DNA from: an uncultured SAR86 cluster bacterium | GTDB taxonomy: Bacteria; Pseudomonadota; Gammaproteobacteria; Magnimaribacterales; D2472 | Direction of reading: 5' to 3' | Length of the DNA: 47,609 nt | Assembly (NCBI GenBank): GCA_902541245.1 | Contig: CACBPT010000005.1 | Span: forward strand, 1 to 47,609 | Shown: one piece after another, positions 40,255 through 47,609 of the stretch | How the letters are laid out: each line of letters opens with the position of its first letter | Numbering within the stretch: the stretch's first letter is position 1 | The notes under the pieces: model-generated | What the model saw: the letters and a program-made list of their open reading frames with translations, nothing else | The model's database searches: none | Told to the model about the DNA's origin: nothing | Translations under genes and position numbers: made by a program

Positions 40255-41118
40255 ATGAAAATATTTTTTTATATTTTATCGATTTTACCCGTAAAGTTTA
40301 TATTTTCTTTTTTAGATATTTTTTTTAAATTTTTACCATTAAGCTTTTTAAGAATCTTCTCTCCATTCAAGGTAACTAGAAAAAATTTGTCTATTGTTTT
40401 CCCGAATACAACTTCGCTTGAGTTAGACATGCTTTCAAAAGAAAGTTACAAAGAAACAATTAAAAGTTTATATGAAACTTTATATACATGGTCAAGGTCG
40501 CCTCATAAAATTATTCTAGAAGTTAAAAAGATTAATAACAGATTTTTATTAAACGCTTCAAATCATAAAGATGGATTAATTATTTTTGCTCCCCATAATC
40601 GAAGTATTGATTTTTTGTTGAGATGGATAAGCACACAAAGGTCTCACACATCCCTTTACAAGAAAATTAAGTTTAGTCCAATTGATAAATTCGTAAAAAA
40701 ATTTAGAGAGGAAGAAAATTGTAAAATGGTTGAAACTGGAATAGGGGGCGTGAAATCAATTTTGAATGCTTTAGAAAAAGATCAGATGACATGTATGGCA
40801 TCAGATCAAGTCCCAGCTGATGGACTTGGAACCTATTCTAAATTTTTTGGACATGAATGTTATTCGTTTGCTTTGGCTCCAAAATTGGCAAGAAAAACAA
40901 AGAAAGAAATTCTTTTAAGTTATCTTACTTATAAAAGAGATATTGGCCATATTATTAATTTTAAAAAACCCAGTGTTGAAATTTATGAAAAAAATGGCGT
41001 TGATGTGATGAATAAAGAAATAGAAGACGAGATTAAGAAATCACCTTTAGAGTATTCTTGGGAATATAAAAAATTTAGAAAACTGTCAGGAGAAATAAAA
41101 GATATCTATAAAAATTAA
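40255..41118 (+). CDS. LpxL/HtrB-like lysophospholipid (lipid A) acyltransferase
   Basis: 287 residues. An N-terminal membrane anchor (FFYILSILPVKFIFSFLDIFF) is followed by the acyltransferase motif HNRSIDFLLRW (H-x4-D type), SDQVPADGLGTYSKFFG and the C-terminal PLEYSWEYKKFR typical of lipid A secondary acyltransferases. It would add a secondary acyl chain to lipid A at the inner membrane. Convergent with trkH, overlapping by four bases. Confidence 0.88.
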   Translation: MKIFFYILSILPVKFIFSFLDIFFKFLPLSFLRIFSPFKVTRKNLSIVFPNTTSLELDMLSKESYKETIKSLYETLYTWSRSPHKIILEVKKINNRFLLNASNHKDGLIIFAPHNRSIDFLLRWISTQRSHTSLYKKIKFSPIDKFVKKFREEENCKMVETGIGGVKSILNALEKDQMTCMASDQVPADGLGTYSKFFGHECYSFALAPKLARKTKKEILLSYLTYKRDIGHIINFKKPSVEIYEKNGVDVMNKEIEDEIKKSPLEYSWEYKKFRKLSGEIKDIYKN

Positions 41119-42557
41119 CGTCGCCAAAAAGCTGGAGTAAACAATACAAGAAGAGTAAATATTTCTAGTCTTCCTAAAATCATCGCAAAGCATAAAATTA
41201 TTTTTCCAACCTCACTTAAACTTTTGTAGTTGCTAGCAACATCACCCAAGCCAGGACCTAGATTATTTAAACAAGCTCCAATTGCAGAAAATGCAGATTC
41301 AAAATTTAATCCAGTTCCTAGCATTGCCATTAGCAAGAACATAAATATAAATACATAAATAGAAAAAAATCCCCAAACCTTCTCAGCAATTTTTGAGTCT
41401 ATTACTTTATTTCCAATCTTTGTAGAAAGAACAGCATTTGGATGGATGATATTTAAAATTTCTTTATAAGCTTGATTGAGCATAATTAAAACTCGCCAGG
41501 TTTTTATGCCTCCACCAACAGACTGTGAACAGGCTCCCATAAAAGCACCAACCAGCAAAAGATATGGCAAAAAACTTGGCCAAAGAGAGAAGTTTTCTGT
41601 GGTAAAACCTGAGGTTGTTACTATGGAAACCGTATGAAAAATCGATGCTCTTAAAGTTAATAAAATATCTGCATATGAGTTACTTATAGTATGAAATATT
41701 AACGTTATTAGAATTATTAACATGACTACTGTCAAGAAGAATCGAAACTCTGAATCATAAAAGTATCTAAGAGGTTTACCACCAAATATTGCTGCATAAT
41801 GTACAGCAAATGAAGCTGCAGATAGCAGCATGAAAATAATACAAACAGCTTCTATTAGACCGCTATCAAAAAAACCTATACTTTCATCATGAGTTGAAAA
41901 ACCACCTCCAGCTACTGTGCTTAGACTATGCGCAATTGCATCGAATAAATCCATGCCTGCAAGAATGTAAAGAAGAGCACAAGCTAGGGTAAGACCAAAA
42001 TAAATTTTCCATAGAGCTTTTGCACTGTCTGTTATTTTTGGGGTAAGTTTTTGATTACCATGACTGCCCGGAAGTTCCATCTTGTATAATTGACTTCCTC
42101 CAATTCCGAGAGCTGGCATAACTGCAACAGCTAAAATTATTAATCCCATTCCACCAATCCACTGAAGAAGTTGTCGGTATAAGAGTAGAGACTTTGGTAG
42201 ATCATCAAGACCGACGATGAGAGTTGCTCCAGTAGTAGTTATTCCAGATACTGATTCAAAAATAGCATCATTAAAACTAAGACCAAAAAAGTAAAATGGT
42301 ATTGATCCAGCACAAGCTAAAACAACCCAGAACAAAGTTGTGATAATAAAGCCATCTGAAATATTTAGTGGAAGACCTTTTTGCCGACTGATAAACCACA
42401 TAAGACCACCTAAAGAAATTAAAAATAAAAATGAATATAAAAATATTTCACTCAGCGGCTCCACATAAATAAAGGTAACTATTAAAGGGGGAATAAATGC
42501 AAAACTAAATATGGCAAGCAAAATACCTATAAGATTTAAAATCGATTTGTAATTCAT
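41115..42557 (-). CDS. trkH: Trk potassium uptake system, membrane subunit TrkH
   Basis: 480 residues. Four pore-loop repeats with selectivity glycines can be seen: VSGITTTGATLIV, STVAGGGFSTHDES, SIVTTSGFTTENF and LNNLGPGLGDV. Pairs with TrkA immediately upstream (one-base overlap), forming the K+ uptake system. Confidence 0.97.
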   Translation of the reverse strand: MNYKSILNLIGILLAIFSFAFIPPLIVTFIYVEPLSEIFLYSFLFLISLGGLMWFISRQKGLPLNISDGFIITTLFWVVLACAGSIPFYFFGLSFNDAIFESVSGITTTGATLIVGLDDLPKSLLLYRQLLQWIGGMGLIILAVAVMPALGIGGSQLYKMELPGSHGNQKLTPKITDSAKALWKIYFGLTLACALLYILAGMDLFDAIAHSLSTVAGGGFSTHDESIGFFDSGLIEAVCIIFMLLSAASFAVHYAAIFGGKPLRYFYDSEFRFFLTVVMLIILITLIFHTISNSYADILLTLRASIFHTVSIVTTSGFTTENFSLWPSFLPYLLLVGAFMGACSQSVGGGIKTWRVLIMLNQAYKEILNIIHPNAVLSTKIGNKVIDSKIAEKVWGFFSIYVFIFMFLLMAMLGTGLNFESAFSAIGACLNNLGPGLGDVASNYKSLSEVGKIILCFAMILGRLEIFTLLVLFTPAFWRR

Positions 42558-43915
42558 TAATCCTTCAGAAATAGATTATCTATATTTTCTTTTTCAGTTT
42601 TGCCGAGTATAAAAACAATAATTTTATCGTTAGGCTTAAGAAGTAAATTTTTAGAATGCATAAAAATTTGATCCTGTCTTATTACTGCGGCAATTACACA
42701 ATTCTTTGGCAGTGGTATTTCTGCAATTGGTCTATCAAAGAAGTTTTTCGTAAATTTATTTTTATGGATAATTCCTTCAATTGCCTCTGCTCCACTTTGC
42801 ATCTTAAGCAGTACTTCTTGGGGAACATCTCCTTTAGCAAGATGTTGAAGCACCATAGATACAGTTAATCTTTGTGGAGAAAGAGCTATGTCAACAAAGT
42901 TTTTCGGAAGAATATTTATATATGTATAGTTATTTACAATAATGATAGTTTTTTTAGCACCCAGTTTCTTTGCTAAAAAAGCGGACATAATATTTGTTTC
43001 ATCATCATTCGTTAAAGAGCAAAAAATATCAATATTCTCAATATTCTCACTTTTAAGCAGCTCTTCATCAGAGCCTTCCCCTTTTAGTACAATTGTTCTA
43101 TTTAGCTTATTTGATATTATTTCACACCTGTCTTCACTTGGATCAATGATTTTAATTTTGTAATTTTCTTCTAGGGCTTTTGCAAGCGCAAAGCCTATTT
43201 TACCTCCACCTACTATCATCATCCTCGAGGATGAATTATCTTGAAGCCTCATTTCTTGAACAACGCTATCAATATCGCTTTCTGCTGCTAGGAAATATAT
43301 TTCATCATTTTCTTTAATAATTGTTTTGCCATCAGGTATTAGAGGTTTTCCCTTTCTATAAATAGCAGGAACAAAAGTATTTGTATCTGGCATATCGCTT
43401 TCAATACTTTTTAACTCTCTATTAACTAACATTCCATCTTTTTTAGCTTTTACAGATACAACTTTTATTGATCCATTTGCAAATGACTCAATCTGCTCCG
43501 CACCAGGATGTTTGATTAAATCCACCAAGTGTTCAGTGACTTCATTTTCAGGACTTATTGCAATATCAATATTATTTTCACCGAATGCACTTAAAGAGTC
43601 TAAATATGATGCATCCGACAATCTGCAAATTGTTTTCTTTACATTAAACTCTGATTTTGCTATTTGACATGAGGTGATATTGCATTCGTCACTATTTGTA
43701 ACTGCTAACAAAATAGTTTCTTCATCTGCTCCTGCTTTTTTTAATGTACTTGGATAAGATCCATGGCCAACTTCAGTTGCCAGATCCAAATCTTCTTGAA
43801 GCCTTTGAAGCCTATTTTTATTCAAATCGACAATGCTGACTTCATATTGTTGCTTTGATAAAGTGGAGGCAAGACTACTTCCAACTCTTCCAGCGCCAAG
43901 TATTAGAATTTTCAT
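42557..43915 (-). CDS. trkA: Trk potassium transporter, NAD-binding regulatory subunit TrkA
   Basis: 452 residues with two RCK modules: Rossmann motifs MKILILGAGRVGSSLA at the start and MMIVGGGKIGFALA near residue 230, each followed by a TrkA-C domain (RELKSIESDMPDTN; RPIAEIPLPKNC). Gates TrkH in response to nucleotides. Confidence 0.97.
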   Translation of the reverse strand: MKILILGAGRVGSSLASTLSKQQYEVSIVDLNKNRLQRLQEDLDLATEVGHGSYPSTLKKAGADEETILLAVTNSDECNITSCQIAKSEFNVKKTICRLSDASYLDSLSAFGENNIDIAISPENEVTEHLVDLIKHPGAEQIESFANGSIKVVSVKAKKDGMLVNRELKSIESDMPDTNTFVPAIYRKGKPLIPDGKTIIKENDEIYFLAAESDIDSVVQEMRLQDNSSSRMMIVGGGKIGFALAKALEENYKIKIIDPSEDRCEIISNKLNRTIVLKGEGSDEELLKSENIENIDIFCSLTNDDETNIMSAFLAKKLGAKKTIIIVNNYTYINILPKNFVDIALSPQRLTVSMVLQHLAKGDVPQEVLLKMQSGAEAIEGIIHKNKFTKNFFDRPIAEIPLPKNCVIAAVIRQDQIFMHSKNLLLKPNDKIIVFILGKTEKENIDNLFLKD

Positions 43916-43967
43916 TGTTATAAATTAAACCTCTTTTGATGTAATTGAAAGAATTGTTAAAATTAAA

Positions 43968-44888
43968 TTATTCTTGAAAAAAATCAGCGTATGAGTTTGC
44001 TGCATCTTTTGAAGATATGATACCTTTACCAGGAAACTGTAAGTGAGTAATCACTATTGATTCATCTATCGTTTTTGCAACTAATAGATTATCTTTGAAA
44101 TAGAACTTATTATTTGTATTGAACGTATTATTATTTTTATTAATGGCTATACCGTGAATTTTAATTTTTAACTCTTTCCACTCAAAATATAAACCCGGCC
44201 AACCATAATAAGCTTTAAATTTTCTTAAAATGTTATCAGCTCCCTCTTGATCGAAATTTATCCTGCCAGAAAGTTTATCTATCTTTTTGCAATAACTTAT
44301 GTTTTTTAGATCTTGTTTAATTGGAACTATTTTATCGAGATATATGTTAGAAAGATCTTTCTCAATATTTTTGATACTTAAGGATGTAAGTTTTTTTTCA
44401 AGAGTATTCTTATTATCTGAATTCAAAATTTCTTGAGTATGAAAAACAAAAACTGGTCCTTCATCTAATCCGGCTGTCATTCTCATAATTGAAACTCCTG
44501 TTATTTTTTCACCATTTAGAAGGGCGGATTGAATTGGTGACGCGCCTCTATATTTTGGTAATAATGAATAATGGATATTAATTGAATCCTTGAAAGGAGT
44601 TTTCAACAGCCATTCAGGCAATATCTTCCCATACGCTGCAACTAATAAAATATCAAACTTGAGTTGTAAAATTGTTTCTTTAAAATTTTCATCTAGATTT
44701 TGGGGTTTATATAGATTTACACCATTTTTTTCTGCTACGGATGAAACATAAGACGGTTCTGCTGAAGCCCGTCTTTTTGACCTCTTGTCTGGTTGACTTA
44801 TGACCCCAATAACTTCATTAGACCCAGCAATCAATGATTCAAGGATTAATGAGGAGGATTGAGATGAGCCGGCATATAAAATCTTCAT
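43968..44888 (-). CDS. fmt: Methionyl-tRNA formyltransferase
   Basis: 306 residues. Start MKILYAGSSQSSSLI; the active-site segments SINIHYSLLPKYRGASPIQ and GVSIMRMTAGLDEGPV are conserved. Formylates initiator Met-tRNA; works with Def next to it. In many gammaproteobacteria rsmB separates fmt from trkA; it is absent here. Confidence 0.97.
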   Translation of the reverse strand: MKILYAGSSQSSSLILESLIAGSNEVIGVISQPDKRSKRRASAEPSYVSSVAEKNGVNLYKPQNLDENFKETILQLKFDILLVAAYGKILPEWLLKTPFKDSINIHYSLLPKYRGASPIQSALLNGEKITGVSIMRMTAGLDEGPVFVFHTQEILNSDNKNTLEKKLTSLSIKNIEKDLSNIYLDKIVPIKQDLKNISYCKKIDKLSGRINFDQEGADNILRKFKAYYGWPGLYFEWKELKIKIHGIAINKNNNTFNTNNKFYFKDNLLVAKTIDESIVITHLQFPGKGIISSKDAANSYADFFQE

Positions 44889-44893
44889 ATAAA

Positions 44894-44920
44894 AAAATCT
44901 TCTAAAATCTTCTAAAATCT
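44894..44920. repeat. Short tandem repeat (10-bp unit) between def and fmt
   Basis: AAAATCTTCT occurs at 44894-44903 and 44904-44913, and a partial third unit follows to 44920. On the minus strand it lies just upstream of the fmt start, so unit number could alter spacing of the ribosome-binding region. Confidence 0.6.
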
Positions 44921-44951
44921 GTAAAAATATCTTATTTTCGCCTATTTTCTT

Positions 44952-45452
44952 TTAAATTACTGATTTTAGAGCTTTTTTTCTAATTCTGTCTCTTTTTAGT
45001 GGTGAAATATAATCTACTAGCAGCTTCCCTTCCAAATGATCTATTTCATGTTGAAAACATACAGCAAGAAGACCCTCTGGCTCATCTTCGTAATTTTTTC
45101 CATCAATATCTTGCCAATAAGCTTTTATTTTGTCTGGCCTTGTAATTTCTTCTCTAACTCCCGGAATTGATAAGCAGCCTTCCTCGCAAGAAAATAAACT
45201 TTTGTCGTCTAATACTTTAAATTCAGGATTAATAAATATTTTCGGATTGTTTTTTTCTTCAGATAGATCCATAACTACTATTCTTTTGTGAATATCAACC
45301 TGTGTTGCAGCCAAACCAATACCATTTTCTCCATACATTGTTTCAAGCATGTTTTCAGTGATTTTTATTAGACTTTTGTCGAATTCTTTAACTGGAGAAG
45401 CAACTCTCCTTAATCTAGGGTCGGGAAATGTTAATATTTTTAATCTAGCCAT
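44952..45452 (-). CDS. def: Peptide deformylase
   Basis: 166 residues. Three family motifs: GIGLAATQVD (motif 1), EEGCLSIPG (motif 2, Cys ligand) and QHEIDHLEGKLLVDY (motif 3, metal-binding HExxH). Removes the formyl group added by Fmt. First gene of the leftward def-fmt-trkA-trkH cluster. Confidence 0.97.
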   Translation of the reverse strand: MARLKILTFPDPRLRRVASPVKEFDKSLIKITENMLETMYGENGIGLAATQVDIHKRIVVMDLSEEKNNPKIFINPEFKVLDDKSLFSCEEGCLSIPGVREEITRPDKIKAYWQDIDGKNYEDEPEGLLAVCFQHEIDHLEGKLLVDYISPLKRDRIRKKALKSVI

Positions 45453-45465
45453 ATATACATTATAT

Positions 45466-45485
45466 GTTGATTCTTTATAATCAAC
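45466..45485. promoter_or_regulatory. Palindrome overlapping a -10 box between def and purE
   Basis: GTTGATT-CTTTAT-AATCAAC has perfect 7-base arms. TATAAT (45476-45481) lies within it and is oriented toward purE, whose ATG follows after a TAGGAG ribosome-binding site. No good -35 is visible. It may be an operator or chance. Confidence 0.4.
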
Positions 45486-45516
45486 AGCACTAATTTTTAT
45501 AAATAGGAGCTATTTT

Positions 45517-46011
45517 ATGTCCGACAGCCTTTCAGTTTCAATATTTATGGGATCAAAATCTGATTTACCCATTGTTCAAGCAGCATCAGATACATTAAAA
45601 GATTTTGGAATATCTCATAAAATGTTTATTTTATCTGCACATAGAACCCCAGAAGAGGTTGTAAAAAGAGTAAAAGAGTCAGAGGCAAATGGAGTGAAAG
45701 TATTTATAGCTGCTGCTGGTATGGCAGCACATTTAGCTGGTGCCATTGCTGCTCAAACAAAAAAACCAGTTTTAGGTATTCCCTTAGGTGGAGGTGATCT
45801 TGACGGAATGGATTCCTTGTTAGCCACAGTGCAAATGCCTAAAGGGGTTCCTGTAGCAACATTCGCAATAGGAAAATCTGGTGCTATCAATGCAGCAATT
45901 TGTGCAGCACAAATTATAGGTACAAGTGATGATGAAATGGCAAAGAAATTAGATGAGTACAAATTAAAAATGCATGCAGATGTAATAGAAGCTAACGAAT
46001 CAATTCAGTAA
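45517..46011 (+). CDS. purE: 5-(carboxyamino)imidazole ribonucleotide mutase
   Basis: 164 residues of class I PurE: IFMGSKSDLP binding loop, catalytic histidine in SAHRTPEE, AAGMAAHLAG and PVLGIPLGG. Converts N5-CAIR to CAIR in purine synthesis. Its usual partner purK is not adjacent. Begins the rightward purE-tsaC-hemF-aroE cluster. Confidence 0.97.
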   Translation: MSDSLSVSIFMGSKSDLPIVQAASDTLKDFGISHKMFILSAHRTPEEVVKRVKESEANGVKVFIAAAGMAAHLAGAIAAQTKKPVLGIPLGGGDLDGMDSLLATVQMPKGVPVATFAIGKSGAINAAICAAQIIGTSDDEMAKKLDEYKLKMHADVIEANESIQ

Positions 46012-46014
46012 AGA

Positions 46015-46572
46015 TTGAACAAATTTTTAAATCCTGAGGATGCCACTAAATGGTTAAATCAAGGAAAAATATTAATACACCCCACAGAGGGAGTGTGGGG
46101 GATTGGTTGCGATGCTTTTAATCCATTAGCGGTAGAAAAGGTCAATACTATTAAGCAAAGAGATCCATCCAAAGGTTTAATTTTACTGGCTTCCTCAATG
46201 CAAAATGCACTCCAGTATTTTCAACCACTCTCAGAGCAACAAAATGAATTTGTAAGGGATCACTGGCCTGGACATACAACTATAATTTTTAATTCAAGTG
46301 ATAAAGTTCCATTTTATCTAAAATCTGCAGATAATACTGTTGCATTGAGAGTAAGTAATCACAAACCACTAATACATTTGCTTTCTCTTTTTAATAATTT
46401 AATGGTTTCTACCTCTGCCAATATAAGCAATTTTCCAACTCCTAAAAGGCCTGAAGACATTGCTAAGACTTTTGATGATCCAGACGTAGCATTCTATTAT
46501 TTTAACAACGGAGGATCAAAAAAACCTTCCTCTATAATTGATCTAAATACAATGGAATATATTCGTGAATAA
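46015..46572 (+). CDS. tsaC: L-threonylcarbamoyladenylate synthase, TsaC/Sua5-YrdC family
   Basis: 185 residues. YrdC-domain motifs: the substrate loop HPTEGVWGIGCDAFNP, IKQRDPSKGLILLAS (KR-x-x-x-K region), HWPGHTTIIF and VSTSANIS. First step of tRNA t6A37 formation. Start is TTG 46015-46017, three bases after purE. Overlaps hemF by eight bases. Confidence 0.95.
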   Translation: MNKFLNPEDATKWLNQGKILIHPTEGVWGIGCDAFNPLAVEKVNTIKQRDPSKGLILLASSMQNALQYFQPLSEQQNEFVRDHWPGHTTIIFNSSDKVPFYLKSADNTVALRVSNHKPLIHLLSLFNNLMVSTSANISNFPTPKRPEDIAKTFDDPDVAFYYFNNGGSKKPSSIIDLNTMEYIRE

Positions 46573-47500
46573 GCTCACAAATAAAGAACTTAAAAAGCTA
46601 GAATCTGTCTTCACCAAGATACAGAGAGATATTGAAAATGGTATAAATACTCTTTTTACTTCTCCCCCAATTAGAGTTGCTAAGGTATGGAAAAGAGATC
46701 AAGGAGGTGGAGGAAAGTCTATTTCAATCACCGGCGATACAATTGAAAAAGCCGCTATTAATTTTTCATCAATATCCGGTAAACAACTTCCTCAATCATC
46801 AATTGCTGAAGAACTCAAAACAAAGTCTAATAAATTCCATGCCATGGGGGTTTCTGTAATTGCTCATCCTATGAATCCGTTTTGTGCGACCAGTCACATG
46901 AATGTTAGGATATTTCTAGAGCTAGGTAAAAATAATTTAATTGAAAATTGGTGGATTGGAGGAGGCTTTGATCTTACTCCGTTTTTTCCTACTAGAAATG
47001 AGTCATTGACTTGGCACGCGAATGCAAAAGGTTGCTTGGATAGCTTTGATCCTAAATACTATAAAAAATTTGCTAAAAATTGCGATGAATATTTCTACTT
47101 GCCTCACAGAAAGGAAAAAAGGGGCATAGGCGGGATATTTTTTGATCAGCTTCAGCATAAAAAAATAGAAGATAGCATAGATTTACTTAATGCTATTGCA
47201 AATTGCTATATTGAAACTTATGTAAGTCTTGTCAATTCCAATAAAAATCAAAAATTTACAGCTGATGATAGAGAGTTTCAGCTATACAGGAGAGGAAGAT
47301 ACGTTGAGTTTAACTTGTTATTTGATAGAGGTACAAAATTTGGAATTGAATCAAATGGCAGAACTGATTCAATACTTGCATCTATGCCTCCAGCAGTAAA
47401 TTGGCCATTTCGGCTTTCTAAAAACATCATTAAAAATGAAAGTAAACTTTTAAGATTCATAAATAAAAACTGGAATCAACATATAGATTATGAAATATAA
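46565..47500 (+). CDS. hemF: Oxygen-dependent coproporphyrinogen III oxidase
   Basis: 311 residues. Conserved HemF regions VWKRDQGGGGKS, GVSVIAHPMNP, the signature WWIGGGFDLTPFFP, and FNLLFDRGTKFG with ESNGRTDSILASMPP near the end. Makes protoporphyrinogen IX in haem synthesis; oxygen dependence fits an aerobe. Starts at GTG 46565-46567. Confidence 0.97.
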   Translation: MNKLTNKELKKLESVFTKIQRDIENGINTLFTSPPIRVAKVWKRDQGGGGKSISITGDTIEKAAINFSSISGKQLPQSSIAEELKTKSNKFHAMGVSVIAHPMNPFCATSHMNVRIFLELGKNNLIENWWIGGGFDLTPFFPTRNESLTWHANAKGCLDSFDPKYYKKFAKNCDEYFYLPHRKEKRGIGGIFFDQLQHKKIEDSIDLLNAIANCYIETYVSLVNSNKNQKFTADDREFQLYRRGRYVEFNLLFDRGTKFGIESNGRTDSILASMPPAVNWPFRLSKNIIKNESKLLRFINKNWNQHIDYEI

Positions 47501-47609
47501 ATTAGGAGTTATTGGTGATCCAATTGAGCATTCTTTGTCTCCAAAAATACATAACATTTTCTCAAAGCAGACAAATATTAATATTGACTATCAGGCTTAT
47601 CATGTTTTG
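47490..47609 (+). CDS. aroE: Shikimate dehydrogenase, N-terminal part (cut by window end)
   Basis: ATG 47490-47492 overlaps the hemF end by 11 bases. The 40 visible residues contain GVIGDPIEHSLSPKIHN, the conserved shikimate-binding motif (GxPIxHSxSPxxHN). The rest lies beyond the window. Confidence 0.93.
   Translation, partial: MKYKLGVIGDPIEHSLSPKIHNIFSKQTNINIDYQAYHVL

Overview
The window is about 47.6 kb of AT-rich, gene-dense chromosome around the replication origin. The organism is probably a streamlined marine gammaproteobacterium, SAR86-like by its low GC, short spacers, TonB receptor and BCCT transporter; the exact taxon is inference. The gammaproteobacterial assignment rests on gene order: rpmH/dnaA-dnaN-recF-gyrB, rnpA-yidD-yidC-mnmE, mnmG-rsmG-parA-parB-atpIBEFHAGDC-glmU-glmS, trkH-trkA-fmt-def and tsaC-hemF-aroE.

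Layout. 1-7.1 kb is accessory: the tail of an unknown gene, a TPR-sulfotransferase, a BCCT transporter whose start codon directly abuts it, a TonB-dependent receptor and a secreted PHB-depolymerase-like esterase. 7.1-14.8 kb is a variable region of mostly small genes running away from the 3' end of glmS: a Zn peptidase, an Nmad3-like protein, an AGXT-like aminotransferase, small membrane proteins, an HNH protein and several unknowns. 14.8-24.7 kb holds glmS, glmU and the complete F1Fo ATP synthase operon, with a recognisable promoter just inside the parB end. 24.7-28.7 kb is parB, parA, rsmG and mnmG. The 206-bp mnmG-mnmE spacer carries three DnaA boxes and is the best oriC candidate. 28.9-32.5 kb is mnmE, yidC, yidD, rnpA (no ordinary start codon) and rpmH. 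dnaA, dnaN, recF (with a parS site in its end) and gyrB follow on the + strand, then plsC, a single-chain glycyl-tRNA synthetase standing where glyQ/glyS are usual, an LpxL-like acyltransferase, trkH, trkA, fmt, def, purE, tsaC, hemF and the start of aroE.

Main discovery. The variable region next to glmS is punctuated by at least eight extra copies of the glmS 3' end. Most still read S-V-T-V-E-stop in the glmS direction but differ at the wobble positions. Between copies lie cassettes of one or two genes, generally in the glmS orientation and starting within a few tens of bases after the glmS-like stop codon. Several cassettes also have their own terminal inverted repeats, so that a circularised cassette would have a palindromic junction with the glmS core in its centre. 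This looks like an integron-like, promoterless gene-cassette array built on the end of an essential gene. No recombinase is encoded in the window. I do not recognise it as a described system.
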